Source: Clostridium sp. (GTDB taxonomy: Bacteria; Bacillota; Clostridia; Lachnospirales; Lachnospiraceae). From it: a stretch of DNA of 33,122 nucleotides. The DNA lies in the NCBI GenBank assembly GCA_031275405.1, contig JAISOV010000037.1:1-33122 (forward strand), in the 5' to 3' direction. Shown piece by piece: positions 22,123 to 30,419 of this stretch. Position numbers and translations under genes: made by a program. Below the pieces are notes generated by a model. That model worked only from the letters and a program-made list of their open reading frames with translations. It ran no database searches and had not been told where the DNA came from. How positions within the stretch are numbered: the first letter of the stretch is position 1; each line of letters opens with the position of its first letter.

Positions 22123-22656
22123 ATGGCACTTGTGGCTTTAGATGCCGGTCATGGGGGGAGCAACCCCGGCGCCATATACAACGGACGCCAGGAAAAAGAC
22201 GACGTGCTGGATCTGGTGCTGTCCGTCGGGTACATCCTGGAAGCAAACGGCACGGACGTGTACTACACCCGGACGACGGACATTTACGAATCCCCTTACC
22301 AGAAAGCCCAGGAAGCAAACGAGATCGGGGCGGATTATTTCGTGTCCATCCACCGCAATTCCAGCCCTTACCCCAACCAGTACAGCGGAGTGGAAACACT
22401 GGTATACAACCGTTACGGAGAAGCGGAGCAGCTGGCGGAAAATATCAACGACCAGCTGGAGCAGGTAGGCTTCGCCAACCTCGGCGTGAACGAACGCCCG
22501 AATCTGGTCGTACTCAACAGCACCCAGATGCCGTCCGTGCTGGTCGAAGTGGGGTTCATCAATACGGACGCGGACAACGAGCTTTTCGACGAACGCTTTG
22601 AAGAGATCGCGCAGGCGATTGCCGACGGTATCCTGGTCACGATCTGGAACGCCTGA
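22123..22656 (+). CDS. N-acetylmuramoyl-L-alanine amidase (Amidase_3)
   Basis: 177 aa, essentially one catalytic domain. The zinc ligands are visible: His in DAGHGGSNPG (residue 10), Glu in GRQEKDDVLD, and His in FVSIHRNS near residue 76. The catalytic Glu is in VLVEVGFINT near residue 145. It cleaves the amide bond between MurNAc and the stem peptide. No signal peptide or binding repeats are present, which resembles CwlC-like mother-cell or phage-derived amidases rather than secreted autolysins. The start at 22123 is chosen because GGGAGG precedes it and the motif begins there; an in-frame ATG at 22018 adds a basic stretch with no family match. Confidence 0.9.
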   Translation: MALVALDAGHGGSNPGAIYNGRQEKDDVLDLVLSVGYILEANGTDVYYTRTTDIYESPYQKAQEANEIGADYFVSIHRNSSPYPNQYSGVETLVYNRYGEAEQLAENINDQLEQVGFANLGVNERPNLVVLNSTQMPSVLVEVGFINTDADNELFDERFEEIAQAIADGILVTIWNA

Positions 22657-22751
22657 CGGGGGCGGGAAGCCTTTCCCGGCAAACCGGAACCCTTTCCCGG
22701 ACGGAAAGCCTTTCCCCCATACGGTACTTATTTTCCTGATTCCCGGCAAGG

Positions 22752-22780
22752 AACCGGCGCACCCGCGCGCCGGTTTCTTT
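22752..22780 (+). terminator. Intrinsic terminator after the amidase gene
   Basis: AACCGGCGC (22752-22760) pairs with GCGCCGGTT (22767-22775), followed by TCTTT. Near-identical GATTCCCGGCAAGGAA and GATCCCCGGCAAGAAA flank the hairpin. The 368-nt gap 22657-23024 also holds a GC-rich stretch with three CCTTTCCC words, and an AT-rich stretch (22855-22960) likely to carry the next promoter (TTTACA 22867, CATAAA 22890, weak). Confidence 0.7.
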
Positions 22781-23024
22781 GATCCCCGGCAAGAAATCAC
22801 ATCCCCTCGGTCAGAAAGCCTGTCCTCCCGATCAGATCAGCCCACGGATTTCGCGGAAACTTATCGTTTACAGGAAATTAAGAAATTTACATAAATTCCT
22901 AAAATTTTTCCCTCTAAAATTCTGCATTATTTTTTGATGGATCAGTTGCGCATTTTCCATGTACCAGTTAAAATTGGAGAAGAGTAATCAACCGTCCGCA
23001 GACGGCGGGCAGATGGGAGCGGCA

Positions 23025-24800
23025 ATGGATTTCTTTGATTTCCTGACCATGCTGGGGGGACTGGCGCTGTTTTTATATGGAATGAGCCTGCTCGGAGAAG
23101 GTCTTTCCAACGCCTCCGGAGGCAGGCTGGAGCGTATCCTGGAAAAGCTGACCGACAGCCCTCTGAAAGCGGTCTTGGTCGGCGCCGGGGTCACGGCGGT
23201 CATCCAGTCGTCTTCCGCTACCACGGTCATGGTGGTCGGCTTCGTCAACTCCGGGATCATGAAACTGCAGCAGACAGTCGGAATCATCATGGGAGCCAAC
23301 ATCGGCACCACGATGACTTCCTGGATCCTAGGGCTGTCCGGGATCAACAGTTCCTCCTTTTTCATCCGCATGTTCAAGCCGACTTCCTTCTCGCCCGTCC
23401 TCGCCTTGGTCGGCGTAGGGATCCTGATGTTTTCCAAAAAAGCCAGCCAGAAAAACATCGCGGCCATTCTTCTGGGGTTCGCCGTGCTGATGTTCGGCAT
23501 GGACACCATGAGTACGGCGGTCAAACCGCTTGCCGGCGTGCCGGGGTTCACCGGGATCCTGACCCGCTTCTCCCATCCGCTCCTGGGAATGCTGGCGGGA
23601 ACGATCCTGACCGCCATCATCCAGTCCTCCTCGGCTTCGGTCGGCATCCTACAGGCCCTGTGCGTGACAGGCGCTATCAGCTTCGCTTCCGCCGTACCCA
23701 TCATCCTGGGGCAGAATATCGGCACCTGCGTCACCGCCCTGCTGTCCGGGATCGGCGCAAGCAAAAACGCCAAGCGCACCGCCCTGGTTCATTTGTATTT
23801 CAACCTCATCGGAACGGCGCTGTTCATGATGGTATTCTACGGCCTGAACGCCTTTTTCCGCTTTCCTTTCCTTCAGGAGACCGCGACGCCTTTCGGCATT
23901 GCCACGGTGCATAGTACCTTCAACATCACCGCAACCCTGTTCCTCCTTCCGTTTTCCAAGGTTCTGACGCGTCTTGCCTGTCTGACGATACCGGAGCGGG
24001 ACAAGCCCGAAACCCAAGTCAGCGCACAGAGCCGGATCCTGAATTTTCTGGATCCGCGCTTTCTGGAGACTCCTTCCTATGCCATGGAGCAGAGCCGCAA
24101 CGTGGCGGTCACGATGGCGGAACTGGCGGCGGAGTCCATGAACCTGGCCCTGGATCTGCTGAGCGGATACCAGGCGGAAAAAGCGGAGCGCGTGCGGAAG
24201 CTGGAAGCCATGGTGGACCAGTTTGAGGACGCGCTGGGCAGTTACCTGGTGAAACTGAGCGCCCGGAGCCTTTCCGGACACGACAGCCATGCCCTGTCCA
24301 TCATCCTGCACTGTATCGGCGACTTCGAGAGGATCTCCGACCACGCCCTGAACGTGGTGGAAGCGGCGGAAGAAATGCATACGAAAGGGCTTTCCTTTTC
24401 CGAGAAAGCGCAGAAAGAGCTGGCGGTGTTCATACAGGCGGTACGCGACATCCTGAAACTGACGGTGCAGAGCTTCCACCAAGAAGACTTAGCGCTTGCC
24501 CGGCAGGTGGAGCCTTTCGAGGAAGTGATCGACGGCCTGAACCTGGATATGAAACAGCGCCACATCAAACGGCTGCGCAAGGGTAAATGCACCATCGAGA
24601 TGGGCTTTATCCTGGCTGATATTATGACTAATTTTGAACGTGTTTCCGATCATTGTTCCAATATCGCCGTATGCCTATTAGAAATCAATGAAAACGAGTT
24701 TGATACGCACGCGTATCTTGACCGGCTCAAGCAGGAAGACAACCTGGATTTCAAAGGGAAGGTCATGGCATACGGGGAGCGTTACCAGCTGCCGCGCTGA
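23025..24800 (+). CDS. Na+/phosphate cotransporter with PhoU-like domain
   Basis: 591 aa. The N-terminal ~330 residues are membrane-embedded and carry the two inverted Na/Pi-II signature repeats, QSSSATTVMVVGFVNSG near residue 62 and QSSSASVGILQAL near residue 200. The C-terminal ~220 residues are a helical PhoU-like domain (ISDHALNVVEAAEEMH, FERVSDHCSNIAVCLLEI). It would import phosphate with sodium. The start at 23025 (MDFFDFLTM) has GGGAG 5 nt upstream; ATG 22959 lacks a ribosome binding site. A hairpin-plus-Shine-Dalgarno element (22992-23020) sits just before the start. Confidence 0.93.
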   Translation: MDFFDFLTMLGGLALFLYGMSLLGEGLSNASGGRLERILEKLTDSPLKAVLVGAGVTAVIQSSSATTVMVVGFVNSGIMKLQQTVGIIMGANIGTTMTSWILGLSGINSSSFFIRMFKPTSFSPVLALVGVGILMFSKKASQKNIAAILLGFAVLMFGMDTMSTAVKPLAGVPGFTGILTRFSHPLLGMLAGTILTAIIQSSSASVGILQALCVTGAISFASAVPIILGQNIGTCVTALLSGIGASKNAKRTALVHLYFNLIGTALFMMVFYGLNAFFRFPFLQETATPFGIATVHSTFNITATLFLLPFSKVLTRLACLTIPERDKPETQVSAQSRILNFLDPRFLETPSYAMEQSRNVAVTMAELAAESMNLALDLLSGYQAEKAERVRKLEAMVDQFEDALGSYLVKLSARSLSGHDSHALSIILHCIGDFERISDHALNVVEAAEEMHTKGLSFSEKAQKELAVFIQAVRDILKLTVQSFHQEDLALARQVEPFEEVIDGLNLDMKQRHIKRLRKGKCTIEMGFILADIMTNFERVSDHCSNIAVCLLEINENEFDTHAYLDRLKQEDNLDFKGKVMAYGERYQLPR

Positions 24801-24814
24801 AAGGCAGAAGAATG

Positions 24815-24842
24815 CCTGCCCGCCAGGGCGGACAGACGGAGC
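24815..24842 (+). promoter_or_regulatory. Hairpin-plus-GGAGC element between the Na/Pi and DAHP synthase genes
   Basis: CCTGCCCGCCAGGGCGGACA followed by GACGGAGC matches the element ahead of the flavin reductase and the ones ahead of the PII gene. Here the real ribosome binding site, GGAAAGGAC, is a further ~10 nt downstream. Confidence 0.45.
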
Positions 24843-24865
24843 GAAATTTTGGAAAGGACAAAAAA

Positions 24866-25894
24866 ATGAATTTTGAATTTGTGAAAAAACTGCCCTCGCC
24901 TCTGGAGGTCCGGGAAAGCTATCCGCTCACGCCTGAGCTGACGAAGCGCAAGCGGGAACGCGACGCGGAAATCCGTGAGGTCATCACGGGGAAGAGCCGG
25001 AAATTCCTGGTCATTATCGGGCCTTGTTCCGCCGACAATGAGGAGTCCGTGTGCGAATACGTGAACCGGCTGACGGAAGTGAATGAGAAAGTGAAAGACC
25101 GGCTCATCCTGATCCCCCGGATCTACACGAACAAGCCGCGCACCACCGGATCCGGCTACAAAGGGATCGTCCATCAGCCGGATCCGGAAAAAAAGCCCGA
25201 CTTTCTGGCGGGCCTGATTGCCATGCGGAAAATGCATATCCGAGCCATCGCGGAAACCGGGCTGACGGCGGCGGATGAAATGCTCTATCCGGAAAACTGG
25301 CGTTATGTTTCCGACATCCTGTCCTATGTGGCAATCGGCGCGCGCTCCGTGGAAGATCAGCAGCACCGCCTGATAGCCAGCGGCTTCGACGTTCCCGCCG
25401 GGATGAAGAACCCCACCAGCGGCGATTTCTCCGTCATGCTCAACGCCGTATACGCGGCGCAGCGCCCGCATTCCTTCATCTACCGGGGCTGGGAGGTCCA
25501 TACTTCCGGGAACGACCTGGCCCACACCGTCCTGCGCGGCGCAACGAACAACTACGGACACAACATCCCCAATTACCATTACGAGGATCTGAACCGCCTG
25601 CTTTCCATGTACGGCGACATGGATCTGAAATATCCCGCCTGCGTCATTGACGCGAACCATTCCAATTCCGACAAGCAGTTCCAGCAGCAGATCCGGATCA
25701 CCAAGGAAGTCATGCACAGCCGGAAGCTCAGTCCGGACATCCACAGCCTGGTCAAGGGCGTGATGATCGAAAGCTACCTGCACGAGGGCTGCCAGAAAGT
25801 CGGCGGCGGCGTTTACGGCAAGTCCATCACAGATCCCTGCCTGGGCTGGGAGGCCTCGGAGCGGCTGATTTATGACATCGCGGAGTATGATTAA
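24866..25894 (+). CDS. aroF: 3-deoxy-7-phosphoheptulonate synthase, class I (AroF/G/H type)
   Basis: 342 aa. Joins phosphoenolpyruvate and erythrose 4-phosphate in the first step of the shikimate pathway. Family motifs run in order: VIIGPCSADNEES near residue 50, RIYTNKPRTTGSGYKG near 90, AAGMKNPTSGDF-like PAGMKNPTSGDFSV near 185, DANHSNSDKQF near 265 and GVMIESYLHEGCQ near 300, covering the metal ligands and substrate-binding residues. The N-terminus is that of the E. coli-like Ialpha subgroup, whose members are feedback regulated by one aromatic amino acid; which one cannot be told here, so the symbol is tentative. Convergent with spoIIM, only 21 nt apart, with no terminator visible between them. 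Confidence 0.93.
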   Translation: MNFEFVKKLPSPLEVRESYPLTPELTKRKRERDAEIREVITGKSRKFLVIIGPCSADNEESVCEYVNRLTEVNEKVKDRLILIPRIYTNKPRTTGSGYKGIVHQPDPEKKPDFLAGLIAMRKMHIRAIAETGLTAADEMLYPENWRYVSDILSYVAIGARSVEDQQHRLIASGFDVPAGMKNPTSGDFSVMLNAVYAAQRPHSFIYRGWEVHTSGNDLAHTVLRGATNNYGHNIPNYHYEDLNRLLSMYGDMDLKYPACVIDANHSNSDKQFQQQIRITKEVMHSRKLSPDIHSLVKGVMIESYLHEGCQKVGGGVYGKSITDPCLGWEASERLIYDIAEYD

Positions 25895-25915
25895 GGGGCG
25901 ATTCCATAACAGTTC

Positions 25916-26521
25916 CTAAAAAATCTTCAGCAGCTTGGAGAGCAGGTAGGGATTCACGTGGCTTTCCAGCAGGCAGCCCAGGACGACCGCCCCCGCCAGC
26001 AGCAGGAGGAAGAGAAGCTTGCGCAGGATAGCTCTGCGCCCCGCCATTTCCGGGGCGGCGCCGCCCGCGGAATACAGCGCCCGGCACAGCTGCTCGCACC
26101 ATAGAAGCAGGGCCGCCATCGCGGGAACGTAAAAAAGACACTGGGGAAAAATCCCGGTCACCACAAACAGGACGCCTTTCATCCCGTATCGGATGACGGC
26201 GGCGGACAGGAACATCCCCGCCGACACGCCGTACCACAGCGCCATCCCTCCCGTCACCAGAAGCCCCAGATAAGTCGTCGCCATGACCGCCAGGAAGCCC
26301 ACCGTTTTCAGGCGCTCCCGCAGGACGAACACGAACAGGGCATTGCCGTCCACCGTCATGTATTTCATCTGATAGAGCGTGTATTCATCCAGCAGGCCGG
26401 TGTTTTCCAGCAAGGTTTTCCTCCCGATGTTCATCAGGAAGATCCCCGCCAGGAACCCGGCGAAAAAAATCGCAAGATAGGGGATTTTCCCCGTCCGTAC
26501 CTTGGCCATGCCGATCCGCAT
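25916..26521 (-). CDS. spoIIM: Stage II sporulation protein M family membrane protein
   Basis: 201 aa with about five membrane segments. The opening IPYLAIFFAGFLAGIFLMNIGRK, the middle LFVFVLRERLKTVGFLAVM, and VIRYGMKGVLFVVTGIFPQC follow the SpoIIM (DUF95) pattern. In sporulating Firmicutes SpoIIM is part of the DMP complex that degrades septal peptidoglycan during engulfment. The ATG at 26521 is preferred since GAAAGG is 6 nt upstream; 26527 abuts that site. It follows the Nudix gene, a neighbourhood commonly seen in Clostridia. Confidence 0.88.
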   Translation of the reverse strand: MRIGMAKVRTGKIPYLAIFFAGFLAGIFLMNIGRKTLLENTGLLDEYTLYQMKYMTVDGNALFVFVLRERLKTVGFLAVMATTYLGLLVTGGMALWYGVSAGMFLSAAVIRYGMKGVLFVVTGIFPQCLFYVPAMAALLLWCEQLCRALYSAGGAAPEMAGRRAILRKLLFLLLLAGAVVLGCLLESHVNPYLLSKLLKIF

Positions 26522-26608
26522 CCGCATCCTTTCGCACCGCAGCGCGGCCAGTGTCTGTCCGGACTGCCTGTTTGCGTATCCGCTTTTTTCATCTTATGCG
26601 GCGGACGG

Positions 26609-26630
26609 GAAACGATTCCTGATTCGTTTC
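26609..26630 (-). other. Hairpin overlapping the Nudix stop codon
   Basis: GAAACGA (26609-26615) pairs with TCGTTTC (26624-26630). No T tract follows on the minus strand, so it may process or stabilise the message between the Nudix and spoIIM genes rather than end it. Confidence 0.35.
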
Positions 26631-27168
26631 AGGAAACGCCGTATTTTTTCACATAAGCCAGGATGCCGCAGACCGTCTTGGAGTCCTGTATCGTTCCCGC
26701 ATAGATCATTTCCGTCAGCTCCTGCGGCGTATAGGCTTCCACTTGGATGAACTCATTCTCGTCCAGGTGCTGCTCTCCGGGAACCAGGCCGCTTGCGACG
26801 TAAATGTCGATTTTTTCATTGCAGAAAGCCACGGTACTGCGGAGGGTGAGCAGAAACTCCATCTTGCGGCAGCCGAAGCCCGTTTCCTCACGCAGCTCCC
26901 GATAGGCCGCCGTCTCGGTCGCCTCCTGTTCGCCGTTCAGGCCGCCCGCCGGGATTTCCAGCGTTTCGCGCTCCAAGGCGTTGCGGTACTGGCGCACCAT
27001 GAGCAGTTTCCCGTCCCCGCGAACCGCCACTACGGCGGCGGCTCCGTTATGCCTTATGAAATCCCAGACGGCGGTGTTCCCGTTGGGGATCTGCATCGTA
27101 TCCTGATAATACTCGATCATGTGTCCTTTGGCCACCAGCTCGCGTTTCAGCCTTCTGAATCCTTCCAT
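26629..27168 (-). CDS. Nudix hydrolase, ADP-ribose pyrophosphatase type
   Basis: 179 aa. The Nudix box is complete at about residues 85-107: G-LNGEQ-E-ATETAAY-REL-R-EE-T-G. Before it, LLMVRQYRNALERETLEIPAGG is typical of NudF-like enzymes, which split ADP-ribose into AMP and ribose 5-phosphate. The start at 27168 (MEGFRRLKREL) has AAAGG upstream. A start at 27201 would overlap the preceding aminotransferase and lacks support. Co-transcribed with the aminotransferase (19 nt gap). Confidence 0.9.
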   Translation of the reverse strand: MEGFRRLKRELVAKGHMIEYYQDTMQIPNGNTAVWDFIRHNGAAAVVAVRGDGKLLMVRQYRNALERETLEIPAGGLNGEQEATETAAYRELREETGFGCRKMEFLLTLRSTVAFCNEKIDIYVASGLVPGEQHLDENEFIQVEAYTPQELTEMIYAGTIQDSKTVCGILAYVKKYGVS

Positions 27169-27187
27169 AATGAAAGCGCCTTTCTCG

Positions 27188-28483
27188 TTACCTTTTCTCA
27201 TCCGTCCGCAGCAGCTTCTCCACGCTGACCAGTTTCACGCACAAGGCAAACAGCTCCGCCGCCTGCTCCATCTCCGAAACGGCGGGGAACGAGGGGGCGA
27301 TCCGGATATTCCGGTCTTCCGGATCCTTGCCGTAAGGGAACGTGGCTCCGGCGGCGGTCAGCACCATTCCGGCTTCCCTGCACTTTGCCACGATGGCTTT
27401 CGCGCAGCCCTCCATGGCATCGAAGGAAATAAAATACCCTCCCTGCGGCTTTGTCCAGGCGCCGATCCCCAGACCGGACAGTTCCCTTTCCAAGGTGCGC
27501 AGAACCGTCTCAAACTTCGGTCGCAGGATGGCCGCGTGCCGGCTCATATGTGCCAGAATGCCGTCCATGTCGCGGAAATACCGCACATGCCGCAGCTGGT
27601 TGACCTTATCGCTCCCGATCGTCTGGATGGCCATGCTTTTCCTGATGTCCTTGAGGTTGGCTTCGGAAGCCGCTACCGCCGAGATACCTCCCCCCGCGAA
27701 GCTGATCTTGGAGGTGGAGCAGAACTCGTATGCCATGTCCGGGTTCCCGGCTTTTTCACATTCGCTTAACAGCTCCGGAATGACGGCCTGCCGATCCTCA
27801 TAGAAAGAATGAACCGCATAGGCATTATCCCAGAAAATACGGAAATCCTCCGCGGCAGGCTTGAGTGCCGCCAGCCGTTTCACGGTTTCATCGGAATAGA
27901 CGTACCCTTGGGGATTGGAATATTTCGGAACGCACCAGATCCCTTTGATGCTTTTATCAGCCGCCGTCAGCTTCTCTACGATGTCCATATCGGGACCCTG
28001 CGGAGTCATCGCAACAGGGATCATGGCAATCCCAAAATGCTGTGTAATGGCAAAATGCCTGTCATAGCCCGGCACAGGGCAGAGGAAGCCCACTTTTTCC
28101 AGCCTGTTCCAAGGGAGGGCGCCCATGACCCCGTGGGTCATGGAACGGGCGACGGTATCGTACATCAGGGTCAGGCTTGCGTTGTTGCTGACGATGACGC
28201 TGCGCGCTTTCACGCCCATCAGCCCGGCCATCAGTTCCTTTGCTTCCGGGATGCCGTCCATATCGCCGTAGTTGCGGACGTCCGCGCCGTCGCGCGCCGT
28301 CATATCGGCGGCATGGCCGAGCGTATCCAGGATCTCCATGCTTAGGTCAAGCTGCGCGGGCGACGGTTTCCCTCTGGACATATCCAGTTTCAGGGCCTTT
28401 CCCTTTGCTTCCTCGTAAGCCGCTTCCAGTCCGGTCTTTTGCGCCAGCAGTTCTTCTCTGCTCAAGTCCCTGTATGCTTTCAT
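27188..28483 (-). CDS. Aspartate aminotransferase, subgroup Ic type
   Basis: 431 aa PLP-dependent fold type I aminotransferase. The opening KLDMSRGKPSPAQLDLSMEI, RNYGDMDGIPEAKELMA, the substrate/cofactor segment VPKYSNPQGYVYSDETV, DNAYAVHSFY, and the PLP lysine in STSKISFAGGGISA match the less common class of bacterial aspartate aminotransferases annotated as subgroup Ic, not AspC. It interconverts aspartate/2-oxoglutarate with oxaloacetate/glutamate. The start at 28483 has GGAGG 5-6 nt upstream; a promoter lies at 28536-28564. It leads a transcript with the Nudix and spoIIM genes. Confidence 0.88.
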   Translation of the reverse strand: MKAYRDLSREELLAQKTGLEAAYEEAKGKALKLDMSRGKPSPAQLDLSMEILDTLGHAADMTARDGADVRNYGDMDGIPEAKELMAGLMGVKARSVIVSNNASLTLMYDTVARSMTHGVMGALPWNRLEKVGFLCPVPGYDRHFAITQHFGIAMIPVAMTPQGPDMDIVEKLTAADKSIKGIWCVPKYSNPQGYVYSDETVKRLAALKPAAEDFRIFWDNAYAVHSFYEDRQAVIPELLSECEKAGNPDMAYEFCSTSKISFAGGGISAVAASEANLKDIRKSMAIQTIGSDKVNQLRHVRYFRDMDGILAHMSRHAAILRPKFETVLRTLERELSGLGIGAWTKPQGGYFISFDAMEGCAKAIVAKCREAGMVLTAAGATFPYGKDPEDRNIRIAPSFPAVSEMEQAAELFALCVKLVSVEKLLRTDEKR

Positions 28484-28535
28484 GTTTTCCTCCGTTTTCC
28501 TCGCCGGGGTTTCTGGCATTTCCAAACTCTTGCTT

Positions 28536-28564
28536 ATCATACTATAAGAGCGGCGCTTCGACAA
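28536..28564 (-). promoter_or_regulatory. Predicted promoter of the aspartate aminotransferase transcript
   Basis: On the minus strand TTGTCG (28559-28564) and TATGAT (28536-28541) are 17 bp apart; start near 28529, about 45 nt before the ATG. Confidence 0.6.
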
Positions 28565-28620
28565 GAGAGAATTTCCAAGGGCTTCGGTTGAAAGAACTGC
28601 ACGCAGGATCCTGCCTATGA

Positions 28621-28650
28621 AAAAAGGAACGGCTCCCACGAACCGTTCCT
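28621..28650 (-). terminator. Intrinsic terminator of rny
   Basis: AGGAACGG (28625-28632) pairs with CCGTTCCT (28643-28650), and on the minus strand a run of T residues follows. It lies 15 nt beyond the rny stop and separates it from the aminotransferase promoter. Confidence 0.88.
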
Positions 28651-28664
28651 CTTCTCGGCGTTCC

Positions 28665-30215
28665 TTATTTTGCGTAGTCAATGACGCGGCTTTCCCGGAT
28701 CACATTGACCTTGATCTGCCCCGGATATTCCAGCTCCGACTCGATCTGCTTGGAAATGTTGCGGGCAAGCAGCACCATATCGGCGTCCGAAACATGTTCC
28801 GGCACCACCATCACTCGAACTTCACGGCCTGCCTGAATCGCATAAGATTTCTCTACACCCTTAAAATTATTGGTAATATCTTCTAACTGTTTCAGCCTGC
28901 TGGTATAAGTCTCCAGCGTCTCTCTTCTTGCCCCCGGCCTTGCGGCGGATATGGTATCCGCAGCTTGTACAATACACGAAATCAGAGACGTCGCCTCCAC
29001 GTCGCCATGGTGAGATTCCACCGCGTTAAGGACGGTAGCATTCTCCCTGTATTTTCTGCAAAGCTCAACACCTAGCTGGATATGGGAGCCTTCCATTTCA
29101 TGGTCAACAGCCTTCCCAATATCATGCAGCAGTCCCGCGCGTTTTGCCAGCCTGACGTCCAGCCCCATTTCTGCGGCAAGCAGACCCGAGAGCTGCGCCA
29201 CTTCCACCGAATGGCGCAAAGCATTCTGCCCATAACTGGTCCGGAACTTCATCTTTCCAAGTAATTTTACGAGTTCGGGATGGATCGCGTGTACGCCCAC
29301 TTCCAGCGCCGCGGCCTCCCCCTCCTCCTTGATCATGACTTCTACTTCCTTCTGTGCCTTTTCTACCATTTCCTCGATCCTGGCAGGGTGGATCCGCCCG
29401 TCCAGAATCAGCTTTTCCAGCGCGATTCTCGCGATCTCGCGGCGGATGGGGTCGAAGCCGGACAGGATCACCGCCTCCGGAGTATCGTCGATGATGAGGT
29501 CGATCCCCGTCATGGTCTCCAGAGTACGGATGTTACGTCCTTCGCGCCCGATGATTCTTCCTTTCATCTCGTCATTCGGCAGGGGAACTACCGAAATAGT
29601 GGTTTCGGATACATGATCCGCCGCACACCTCTGTATCGCGGTCACTACGTATTCCTTGGCTTTTTTGTCCGCTTCCTCCTTGGCACGGTTCTCCAGATCT
29701 TTGATCATGTGGGCCATTTCATGTTTGACATCGTCTTCCACGCTTTTCAGTAAGTAATCTTTCGCCTGTTCGGAAGTCAGGCCGGAAATCCGTTCCAGTT
29801 CCTGTAATCTCTGCTCGTTCAGCCTGGAGACCTCTTCTTTCATTTTATTGAAAACTTCTTCCCGCGCCGACAAGCTCTGCTCACGTTTTTCGATCGCATC
29901 CGCTTTCCTATCGATATTCTCTTCTTTCTGCTGAACCCTGCGCTCATACCGCTGGGCCTCCGCTCTCCGTTCCTTGATCTCCTTGTCCAGCTCGTGCTTC
30001 GTCCGGATAGACTCTTCCTTGACTTCAAGTAACGTTTCGCGTTTCTTGGTTTCCGCAGCCTTCAGAGCTTCATCAATGATTTCCCTGGCCTTGTCTTCGG
30101 CGTTGCCTACCGTCGCTTCCGCTACTTTCTTCTGATAGGAAGAAGTCAGCACGTATGTGACCGGAACGCCTGCCGCAAGTGCCAGCACTGCCGTCACCAC
30201 AATCCAGATCGCCAT
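28665..30215 (-). CDS. rny: Ribonuclease Y
   Basis: 516 aa, normal length. An N-terminal membrane anchor ([21 protein letters not shown]) is followed by a long charged coiled coil to about residue 190, a KH domain with [15 protein letters not shown] near 220, and an HD domain with [12 protein letters not shown] near 360 and ESHHGDVEA near 400. RNase Y is the membrane-bound endonuclease that starts mRNA decay in Firmicutes. The start at 30215 has a near-perfect AAGGAGGTGATCC. It has its own promoter (30353-30381) and terminator, so it is monocistronic. Confidence 0.97.
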   Translation of the reverse strand: MAIWIVVTAVLALAAGVPVTYVLTSSYQKKVAEATVGNAEDKAREIIDEALKAAETKKRETLLEVKEESIRTKHELDKEIKERRAEAQRYERRVQQKEENIDRKADAIEKREQSLSAREEVFNKMKEEVSRLNEQRLQELERISGLTSEQAKDYLLKSVEDDVKHEMAHMIKDLENRAKEEADKKAKEYVVTAIQRCAADHVSETTISVVPLPNDEMKGRIIGREGRNIRTLETMTGIDLIIDDTPEAVILSGFDPIRREIARIALEKLILDGRIHPARIEEMVEKAQKEVEVMIKEEGEAAALEVGVHAIHPELVKLLGKMKFRTSYGQNALRHSVEVAQLSGLLAAEMGLDVRLAKRAGLLHDIGKAVDHEMEGSHIQLGVELCRKYRENATVLNAVESHHGDVEATSLISCIVQAADTISAARPGARRETLETYTSRLKQLEDITNNFKGVEKSYAIQAGREVRVMVVPEHVSDADMVLLARNISKQIESELEYPGQIKVNVIRESRVIDYAK

Positions 30216-30352
30216 CTTACAGGATCACCTCCTTATTCAATTTTCATTGTCCGAATATAGAATCTAGAATGTATGTATCATTTTCCCGGAAGACAAAAAA
30301 GAAACGTCCGAAAAAAAGAAAGACATTCTAAGAAACAATCTACAGCGTTTCA

Positions 30353-30381
30353 ATTTTATCCTAAAAAACACCTGATGTCAA
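30353..30381 (-). promoter_or_regulatory. Predicted sigma-A promoter of rny
   Basis: On the minus strand TTGACA (30376-30381) and TAAAAT (30353-30358) are 17 bp apart. The ~130-nt leader is T-rich, begins with a GAAAC/GTTTC hairpin, and contains CGTTTCTTTTTT. Confidence 0.75.
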
Positions 30382-30419
30382 GGTAAAATAATGGATGTTA
30401 CGAGAGTTTATCTTTCCAT

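Noticed and set aside
22867..22891. Pair of TTTACA words upstream of the Na/Pi gene as a PhoP box
   Set aside because: They are 19 bp apart, not the ~11-bp spacing of known Pho boxes; at best one is a weak -35.
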